Shown here one piece after another: positions 58,032 through 64,000 of a stretch of 64,000 bases of DNA. Both the position numbers and the translations under genes were made by a program. This DNA is from Tenericutes bacterium MO-XQ (lineage in GTDB: Bacteria; Bacillota_I; Bacilli_A; Acholeplasmatales; Acholeplasmataceae), in assembly GCA_002838185.1 (NCBI GenBank), contig CP017948.1, positions 434,001 to 498,000 of the forward strand, given 5' to 3'. Each line of letters begins with the position of its first letter. Position 1 is the first letter of the stretch. The notes under the pieces are model-generated. The model did not search any database and was not told where the DNA came from. It saw only the letters and a program-made list of their open reading frames with translations.

Positions 58032-59846
58032 ATGAGTCAGAAAAGATTAATCATTGTTGAATCTCCATCAAAATCAAAAACGATTGCAAGTTATGTCGGA
58101 AATGACGTACTTGTTTTATCATCAAAAGGGCACGTTAGAGATTTAGCAACTTCTGGAAAAGATGGATTAGGCATTGATATTGAAAATAATTTTCAGCCAA
58201 GCTATAAAGTCATTCCAGGAAAAAACACGTTAATCAAAGAACTAAAATCTAAAGCTAAAGGTCGCGAAGTCTTAATCGCAACCGACCAAGATAGAGAAGG
58301 TGAAGCAATTGGCTGGCATCTTGCTCAAATCTTAGATTTAGATCCAAATGAAAATAACCGTATCGTTTTTAGAGAAATTACTAAACAAGCAATTACTGAA
58401 GCATTAAGTCATCCAAGAAAGATTGACCAAGATTTAGTTAACTCTCAAGAAGCGAGACGTATTTTAGACCGTATCATAGGTTTTAAACTATCAAAACTAT
58501 TACAATCTAAAATTAAATCTAAATCAGCAGGTCGTGTCCAAAGTGTCGCGTTAAAACTGATTGTAGACCTAGAAAAAGAAATAGAAGCATTTATTCCTGA
58601 GACATATTATGAAATAGAAGCTGATTTTCCACATTTTAAAGCAGCATATCATATTCCAGGGAAAAAACGATTATCTAAAGAAGAAGCAGATCAAATTGTA
58701 GAAACATCTACAAATCCATTTAAAGTTTCTGATATTAAAACTAAGACTACAAAAAGAAAATCAAAACCAGCATTTATTACATCTACTTTACAGCAAGATG
58801 CGATTAATAACCTATATATGAGTGCAAGTAGAACCATGATGGTTGCACAAAAACTTTATGAAGGTATTGATATTGATGGTGAACTCGTCGGTTTAATTAC
58901 TTACATGCGTACAGATTCAAACAGATTAGCACAACCATTTATTGAAGAAGCTAATCAATTTATTGAATCTCATTATGGCAAAAAATATTTAGGACATTAC
59001 AAAACATCAACAAAAGAAAATGCACAAGATGCCCATGAAGCTATTAGACCAACATCAGTTTCAAGAACTCCTGAAATGATGGAAGCTTATCTTGATAAAG
59101 ATGAAGCAAAACTATATCGTAGAATTTATGAAAGAGCATTAGCATCGCTCATGAGTGATGCAGTATTTGAAAGCACAAAGATTTCATTAGATTCTAACGG
59201 TAATATCTATCATTTAGATGGATCAATCTTAATCTTTGATGGACATACAAAAGTCTTTGAAGAGCAAAAAAATAAAGATAAACTCTTACCAAAACTTGAA
59301 CTTAACCAAGAAATTAACGCTAAGAAAGTGACATCTATTGAGAAGGTAACTACACCTCCAGCAAGATACTCAGAAGCAACCCTTATTAAAGAAATGGAAT
59401 CTTTAGGTATTGGTAGACCATCAACATACGCATCGATCATTCAAACGTTAAAGCATAGAGCTTATGTGCATATGGAACACAAAAGATTCATTCCAACTGA
59501 TCAAGGTAAATTAACTGCTAAAGAGTTAGATGAATTCTTCCATAAAATTATTAATGTAGATTACACATCAAAAATGGAAAAGAAACTAGATGAGATTGCT
59601 GAAGCTAAAGAATCAGGTGTTGAAATCGTATCTAAGTTTTATCACAGTTTTATTCCTATGGTTGAACATGCACAAAAAAACATGAAGAAAATTGAACCAA
59701 AAATGACAGATGAATTATGTCCAAAATGCGGAAAACCACTTGTTGTTAGAAAATCAAGATATGGTGAATTTATTGCATGTAGCGGCTTTCCAAAGTGTAG
59801 ATACATCAAAAATGATGATAACAAGCAAGATAATGACGCAAAATAA
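58032..59846 (+). CDS. topA: DNA topoisomerase I
   Basis: A 604-residue type IA topoisomerase. Toprim domain LIIVESPSKSKTIASYVG with acids in ATDQDREGEAIGWH; active-site Tyr in LITYMRTDS; RPTSV and GIGRPSTYASII are typical. A single zinc ribbon (CPKCG ... CSGFPKC) is at the C-terminus, fewer than the three or more in E. coli or Bacillus. It relaxes negative supercoils. A GTG/ATG-start ambiguity is not evident; RBS GGAAGTG. Confidence 0.95.
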   Translation: MSQKRLIIVESPSKSKTIASYVGNDVLVLSSKGHVRDLATSGKDGLGIDIENNFQPSYKVIPGKNTLIKELKSKAKGREVLIATDQDREGEAIGWHLAQILDLDPNENNRIVFREITKQAITEALSHPRKIDQDLVNSQEARRILDRIIGFKLSKLLQSKIKSKSAGRVQSVALKLIVDLEKEIEAFIPETYYEIEADFPHFKAAYHIPGKKRLSKEEADQIVETSTNPFKVSDIKTKTTKRKSKPAFITSTLQQDAINNLYMSASRTMMVAQKLYEGIDIDGELVGLITYMRTDSNRLAQPFIEEANQFIESHYGKKYLGHYKTSTKENAQDAHEAIRPTSVSRTPEMMEAYLDKDEAKLYRRIYERALASLMSDAVFESTKISLDSNGNIYHLDGSILIFDGHTKVFEEQKNKDKLLPKLELNQEINAKKVTSIEKVTTPPARYSEATLIKEMESLGIGRPSTYASIIQTLKHRAYVHMEHKRFIPTDQGKLTAKELDEFFHKIINVDYTSKMEKKLDEIAEAKESGVEIVSKFYHSFIPMVEHAQKNMKKIEPKMTDELCPKCGKPLVVRKSRYGEFIACSGFPKCRYIKNDDNKQDNDAK

Positions 59847-59889
59847 TCGATAGGCTTTACAAACAAATTAAAAAGTGATAATATATCTA

Positions 59890-59991
59890 TGCATCCAAAA
59901 AAATGGATGTTACTTATCCCCTATTTCGTGTATGAAAGTACACAAAATCCCCTTAATAGGTCTTCTGAACTTTTTCAGAAGACCGCTTTTT
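59890..59991 (+). ncRNA. Chromosomal sRNA candidate with two UCCCC motifs
   Basis: Promoter TTTACA (59856-59861) and TAATAT (59879-59884), 17-nt spacer. Three hairpins follow: CATCCA/TGGATG (59892-59909), GTGTA/TACAC (59928-59943) and terminator GGTCTTCTGAA/TTCAGAAGACC (59959-59984) with T-run. The two single-stranded linkers each contain UCCCC (59917-59921 and 59948-59952). No ORF. Unpaired UCCC motifs between hairpins are the hallmark of Gram-positive sRNAs that bind Shine-Dalgarno sequences (RsaE, RoxS). Confidence 0.72.
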
Positions 59992-60051
59992 ATGAAAACA
60001 AAATAAATATATGTTATAATATTGTTAAGACTTTAGAAGGAAGTGTCTCGT

Positions 60052-60552
60052 ATGAAAACATTTAAAGGCAAACCTGTAACACTGATTGGTGATACAAAAA
60101 AAGTTGGAGATATTGCTCCGGATTTTAAGGCATTAAACCATAAAAATGAATATGTGAACTTATCTGATTATAAATCAAAATACATCATTTTAAACGTTGT
60201 TCCATCACTTGATACAACTGTTTGTGATAGACAAACTAGAACAGTGAATCAAGAACTATCTGAAATTGAAGATTTAACAGTCATCACAATTTCTAATGAC
60301 CTACCAAGTGCACAAGCAAGATGGTGTGGAAATGCTGGTATGGAAAATGTAATTACATTAAGTGATTATATCGAATTAGATTTCGCAAATAAGTATGGAA
60401 CTTATATCAAAGAACTTAGATTACAAGCGAGAAGCGTATTCGTCTTAGATCAAAATAGAAAGATCATTTATGCTGAATATGTTGATGAAATGAGCCAACA
60501 TCTAAACTTTGATGAACTGCTTAGTTTTGTTAAAAACTTACCGAAAGAATAA
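60052..60552 (+). CDS. tpx: Thiol peroxidase, atypical 2-Cys peroxiredoxin
   Basis: A 166-residue thioredoxin-fold enzyme with the peroxidatic Cys in SLDTTVCDRQTR and the resolving Cys in RWCGNAG, the Tpx spacing. It reduces hydroperoxides in the cytosol using thioredoxin. RBS AAGGAAG before ATG 60052 (GTG 60043 is within the RBS). -10 TATAAT about 35 nt upstream. Terminator overlaps the stop. Confidence 0.94.
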   Translation: MKTFKGKPVTLIGDTKKVGDIAPDFKALNHKNEYVNLSDYKSKYIILNVVPSLDTTVCDRQTRTVNQELSEIEDLTVITISNDLPSAQARWCGNAGMENVITLSDYIELDFANKYGTYIKELRLQARSVFVLDQNRKIIYAEYVDEMSQHLNFDELLSFVKNLPKE

Positions 60553-60566
60553 CTTTCGGTTTTCTT
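60541..60566 (+). terminator. Terminator of tpx
   Basis: CCGAAAG / CTTTCGG stem, 5-nt loop, then T-rich tract; overlaps the stop codon. Confidence 0.8.
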
Positions 60567-60609
60567 TTTCTTATGGTATAATATCTTAGGATTATATGAG
60601 AGGTTAACG

Positions 60610-61566
60610 ATGGGATTATTTAAAAAATTATTTGGTAAAAAACAAAAAAATGATAAATATGCTCTTGGGTTACATAAGACTAAAGAAAACCTAGGAGATT
60701 TAAAAGAAATATTAAGTCAATCAAAAGTCATCAACGATGACCTTTTTGACGCACTTGAAGATATCTTTATTCAAGCTGACATTGGTGTAGATACAGTTGT
60801 TTATTTTATAGAATCTTTAAGAGCTGATGTTGAAAACAAACACATCACAGATCCTAATGATTTGGCTGAAATGATTGTTGATAAGATGTTTGAAATATAT
60901 CTAAAAGGTGATTTATTAAATACTGAACTTAACTATGATGAAGGTGAACTTAATGTATATCTTTTTGTAGGTGTCAATGGTGTTGGTAAAACAACAACCA
61001 TAGGCAAGCTAGCAAAACAACTTCAAAATGAAGGCAAAAAAGTCATGATGGTTGCTGGTGATACATTTAGAGCTGGTGCAATTGAGCAATTAAAAATTTG
61101 GGGTCAAAGAAGCAATACATTTGTCTTTTCAAAAGGTGAAGGTAGCGACCCATCAAGTGTCATTTATGATGCAATAGAACTTGCTAAAAAAGAAAAGTAT
61201 GACATTATTTTATGTGATACTGCAGGTAGACTTCAAACGAAAGTTAACCTCATGAAAGAATTAGAAAAAATGAAAAGAGTCATTCAAAAGACTTTACCCA
61301 ACGCTCCACAAGAAACATTACTTGTGATTGATGCAACCACAGGTCAAAACGGGATGCGACAAGCAGAGGTCTTTAAAGAAGCTACAGATGTATCAGGTAT
61401 TATCTTAACCAAATTAGATGGTACAGCTAAAGGTGGTATTGTTTTAGCAATTAGACACTTATATGACTTACCGATTAAATATGTAGGATTAGGCGAAAAA
61501 ATAGATGATTTAGTCTATTTTGATATTGAGCAATATATATACGGATTATTTGAAGATTTCTTCTAA
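60610..61566 (+). CDS. ftsY: Signal recognition particle receptor FtsY
   Basis: A 318-residue SRP GTPase: short N-domain, then G-domain with G1 GVNGVGKTTT, DTFRAGA, DTAGRLQT, TKLDGTAKGG. It receives the Ffh-ribosome complex at the membrane. The acidic A-domain of E. coli is absent, as in Gram-positives. Next gene ylxM starts 9 nt after the stop and ffh follows, the standard order. Confidence 0.95.
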   Translation: MGLFKKLFGKKQKNDKYALGLHKTKENLGDLKEILSQSKVINDDLFDALEDIFIQADIGVDTVVYFIESLRADVENKHITDPNDLAEMIVDKMFEIYLKGDLLNTELNYDEGELNVYLFVGVNGVGKTTTIGKLAKQLQNEGKKVMMVAGDTFRAGAIEQLKIWGQRSNTFVFSKGEGSDPSSVIYDAIELAKKEKYDIILCDTAGRLQTKVNLMKELEKMKRVIQKTLPNAPQETLLVIDATTGQNGMRQAEVFKEATDVSGIILTKLDGTAKGGIVLAIRHLYDLPIKYVGLGEKIDDLVYFDIEQYIYGLFEDFF

Positions 61567-61575
61567 GAGGTATCT

Positions 61576-61890
61576 ATGGAAACTTTAGAGAAAAAAGAAC
61601 AATTAAATGAGCTATTTGATGTTTATCAAACATTACTTACAGATAAACAAATAGAATATTTTAAATATTACTATCAAGAAGATTATTCGCTACAAGAAAT
61701 TGCAGAACTTCTTGATGTGAGCAGAAATGCAATTTTTGATCAACTCAAAAAAGTTGAACAACATCTTTTTTCTTATGAAGAAAAGCTCAAATTATTAGAA
61801 AAGAAACAAAAAAGATTAGAAATCATGGATCAACTTCAAACTAAAGAATGTAAAGAGTTGATTGATGAGCTAAGAAAGTTGGATGAATAA
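61576..61890 (+). CDS. ylxM: SRP-associated HTH protein YlxM
   Basis: A 104-residue protein with a sigma-70 region 4-like HTH (YSLQEIAELLDVSRNAIFDQL) and a coiled-coil tail (EKLKLLEKKQKRLE). YlxM family always lies before ffh and binds SRP. Its stop overlaps the ffh start (TAATG). Confidence 0.92.
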   Translation: METLEKKEQLNELFDVYQTLLTDKQIEYFKYYYQEDYSLQEIAELLDVSRNAIFDQLKKVEQHLFSYEEKLKLLEKKQKRLEIMDQLQTKECKELIDELRKLDE

Positions 61891-63296
61891 TGGCAGAAAA
61901 TTCATTATCTTCAAGATTACAAATGGCGATGCGCAGAATCACTGGTCGAGGTTTTTTAACAGAAAAAGACATCGATGAGATGATGCGCGAAGTGAGATTG
62001 TCCCTTCTTGAAGCAGATGTTAACTTTAAAGTTGTTAAACAATTTATTAATCATGTCAAGGAACAAGCTGTTGGAGAAAAGATTTTAAAAGGATTAAATC
62101 CTGGTCAACAAGTTGTAAAAATCGTTCATGATGAATTAAAACGTGTCATGGGAGATGAAGCTGAAGGTATTAGATATAATATTAACGGTATTACAACCAT
62201 TATGACAATCGGTCTTCAAGGGACTGGTAAAACAACAGCAATTGGTAAACTTGGTGTTTATATTAGAAAGGCTGAAAAGAAAAAGGTCTTGTTTATTGCT
62301 GCAGACGTTTATCGTCCGGCTGCGATTGACCAATTGGTAACGATTGGTAAACAAATAGATATTGAAGTTTATGAAGAAGGATTAATAGATGCAAGAACAA
62401 TTGTTAAAAATGGACTTGCATATGCGAAAGAAAATAAATATGATGTCGTGATTATCGATACTGCAGGACGCCTGCACATCGATGAAAACATGATGCAAGA
62501 ACTTCTAGATGTTAAAAAGATTGCAAATCCAAATGAAATATTACTAACGGTAGATGCGATGACTGGACAAGATGCAGCGAACGTTGCGAAAAGTTTCCAT
62601 GATCAATTAAATGCTACAGGTGCAATCCTAACGAAAATGGATGGCGATACCCGTGGTGGTGCTGCATTATCGATCAAAGAAGTATCAGGTATTCCAATTA
62701 AGTTCTCATCAACAGGTGAGAAAATGGATGCATTTGAAGTCTTCCATCCAGAGCGTATGGCTCAAAGAATCTTAGGGATGGGTGATGTTTTAACATTAAT
62801 TGAAAAAGCAACCGATGCAATTGATGAAGACGAAGCTAAAAACATGATGGAAAAACTCATGAGTGATACGTTTAATTATAACGACTTATTAAAACAGTTT
62901 AAGATGATCAAACGTATGGGTTCAATGAGTAAAATCTTAGGTTTTATGCCGGGTATGGGTAAAATCAAAGATGCAGCAGCAAACATCGATGATAAGCAAT
63001 TTGAAAAAATGGGTGTATTAATTACATCAATGACCGAAAAAGAACGTAAAGATCCTAAGTTAATTGATCAAAGTTCAAGACGTAGGGAAAGAATTGCTAA
63101 AGGTGCAGGCATGAGTGTCGCAGAACTTAACCGTTTAAGACAAGCATTAGATGCACAAAAAAAGATGATGAAAAAAATGATGAATATGGATGAAAGACAA
63201 CTAGAAAGCTTATCAAAAAATCCTACTCAAGCTTTTCAAAATCAAAAAACCAAAAAGGGAAAAGGTAAAGGAAAGGGTCAATTTAGGATACGTTGA
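61890..63296 (+). CDS. ffh: Signal recognition particle protein Ffh
   Basis: A 468-residue SRP54: N-domain, G-domain (GLQGTGKTT, DTAGRLHID, TKMDGDTRGG) and a Met-rich M-domain (GFMPGMGK, MMKKMMNMDERQ) that binds SRP RNA and signal sequences. The C-terminus is Lys/Gly-rich. It targets nascent membrane proteins. The SRP RNA gene is not in this window. Confidence 0.95.
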   Translation: MAENSLSSRLQMAMRRITGRGFLTEKDIDEMMREVRLSLLEADVNFKVVKQFINHVKEQAVGEKILKGLNPGQQVVKIVHDELKRVMGDEAEGIRYNINGITTIMTIGLQGTGKTTAIGKLGVYIRKAEKKKVLFIAADVYRPAAIDQLVTIGKQIDIEVYEEGLIDARTIVKNGLAYAKENKYDVVIIDTAGRLHIDENMMQELLDVKKIANPNEILLTVDAMTGQDAANVAKSFHDQLNATGAILTKMDGDTRGGAALSIKEVSGIPIKFSSTGEKMDAFEVFHPERMAQRILGMGDVLTLIEKATDAIDEDEAKNMMEKLMSDTFNYNDLLKQFKMIKRMGSMSKILGFMPGMGKIKDAAANIDDKQFEKMGVLITSMTEKERKDPKLIDQSSRRRERIAKGAGMSVAELNRLRQALDAQKKMMKKMMNMDERQLESLSKNPTQAFQNQKTKKGKGKGKGQFRIR

Positions 63297-63306
63297 TCCT
63301 TTTTAA

Positions 63307-63329
63307 TTATCCACAAATAATGTGGAAAA
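63307..63329. promoter_or_regulatory. Perfect DnaA box and inverted near-copy upstream of polA
   Basis: TTATCCACA (63307-63315), then TGTGGAAAA (63321-63329), an inverted copy with one mismatch. They sit just before a TTGACA (63334-63339), the likely polA -35. May be a DnaA-responsive site or only a weak hairpin behind ffh. Confidence 0.4.
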
Positions 63330-63372
63330 GTATTTGACAATCACATGTTAAAATGAAATAAAGGGGTATGAT

Positions 63373-64000
63373 ATGATGAAGAAGATTACACTAATCGATG
63401 GTAATTCCATACTATTTAGAGCTTATTACGCAACGGCTTATCCAGGCGCTAAACTCATGCAATCATCTAAAGGAACATATACAAATGCAGTGTTTGCATT
63501 TGTCGGTATGTTTGAAAAAATAGTGACAGATGATACTGAGCATGTTTTAGTTGCTTTTGATACCAAAGAACCAACGAAAAGACATCTTGCTTATGAAGGA
63601 TATAAAGCTGGCAGACAAAAGATGCCAGAAGAACTTGCTGAACAAATTCCTTTAGTTAATCAGTACATTGAGTTAAATGGTGTGACTGCATATTCTAAAG
63701 CTGGATATGAAGCAGATGATATTATTGGTACACTTGCTAAAGAAGCAAGCCAAAAAGGCTATCATGTTGATGTGTATTCAAGTGATAAGGATTTACTACA
63801 ATTAGTTGATGATCAAATCACAGTTCATCTTCTTAAAAAAGGTATGAAAGAAGTTCATGACTTTGACCCTAAGTTTTTAAAAGAAACCTATGATTTAACA
63901 CATCATCAAATGATTGATTTAAAAGCACTCATGGGTGACCCTTCAGATAACATTCCAGGAATTCCTGGTGTTGGTGAAAAAACTGCAATTAAACTATTAA
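63373..64000 (+). CDS. polA: DNA polymerase I, N-terminal part (cut by window edge)
   Basis: The first 209 residues are visible: the 5'-3' exonuclease (FEN) domain, with LIDGNSILFRAYYA, VAFDTKEPTKRH, GYEADDIIGTLA, VYSSDKDLLQLV and DPSDNIPGIPGVGEKTA. All acid metal ligands seen are present. Whether the polymerase domain is attached cannot be seen, since some Mollicutes have a stand-alone 5'-3' exonuclease. RBS AAGGGG precedes ATG 63373 (or 63376). Confidence 0.88.
   Translation, partial: MMKKITLIDGNSILFRAYYATAYPGAKLMQSSKGTYTNAVFAFVGMFEKIVTDDTEHVLVAFDTKEPTKRHLAYEGYKAGRQKMPEELAEQIPLVNQYIELNGVTAYSKAGYEADDIIGTLAKEASQKGYHVDVYSSDKDLLQLVDDQITVHLLKKGMKEVHDFDPKFLKETYDLTHHQMIDLKALMGDPSDNIPGIPGVGEKTAIKLL

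Overview
The window is AT-rich, gene-dense bacterial chromosome read with the standard genetic code: TGG encodes Trp and TGA is used as a stop (for example at 8264-8266). The gene order rpsU-phoH-ybeY-cdd-era-recO-glyS-dnaG-rpoD-trmK and ftsY-ylxM-ffh is the Firmicutes arrangement. Codon bias, compact size and gene content suggest an Acholeplasma- or Izemoplasma-like mollicute. That placement is inferred from overall character, not from a marker-gene comparison.

Layout. 1-5.3 kb: end of a xylulokinase gene, then a xylose-type sugar ABC transporter (ATPase, permease with a long coiled-coil tail, lipoprotein binding protein) behind a XylR-like palindrome. 5.4-9.6 kb: a metal-ion operon (ZIP transporter, DtxR-family regulator, two tandem MgtE proteins) with a palindromic operator just after its -10 box. 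9.6-16.9 kb: M32 carboxypeptidase, serine dehydratase, an rRNA uracil methyltransferase without its usual cysteines, a metallo-beta-lactamase-fold hydrolase, cysK-cysE, secG and rsmE. 17-26 kb: the housekeeping block from rpsU to trmK, and a MarR regulator.

26.2-39.6 kb: an integrated element of about 13.36 kb in a tRNA-Arg(UCU) gene. It is bounded by 48-bp direct repeats of the tRNA 3' half and carries a tyrosine integrase. I read it as a filamentous-phage (inovirus-type) prophage. It has a Zot/pI-like membrane ATPase, a 78-aa pVIII-like coat precursor followed by a hairpin, large secreted proteins with C-terminal membrane anchors, many tiny membrane proteins, an intergenic region with hairpins and three iterons, a winged-helix putative replication initiator and two HTH regulators with their own operator-like repeats. 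The intact tRNA now carries the element's version of the 3' half and uses an element-supplied terminator. The original tRNA 3' half and terminator lie beyond attR.

39.7-42.3 kb: a methyltransferase, a gene broken by an in-frame stop, an sRNA candidate and a HAD phosphatase. 42.3-52.1 kb: a type IV pilus-like system (three divergent minor-pilin-like genes, then a VanW-like protein, PilB, PilC, major pilin, PilD, a PilM-PilN-like fusion and PilO). No PilT is seen. 52.1-64 kb: a soluble FtsK/SpoIIIE-type translocase with a membrane-protein neighbour, lepB, rbgA, rnhB, a Nudix hydrolase, topA, tpx, ftsY-ylxM-ffh and the start of polA.

The most unusual signals are: (1) the filamentous prophage, only 3 kb from a pilus locus that could encode its receptor; (2) three structured sRNA candidates, one in the prophage and two chromosomal, that expose C-rich anti-Shine-Dalgarno motifs; (3) the compensatory A-U/G-C swap between the two tRNA 3' halves.
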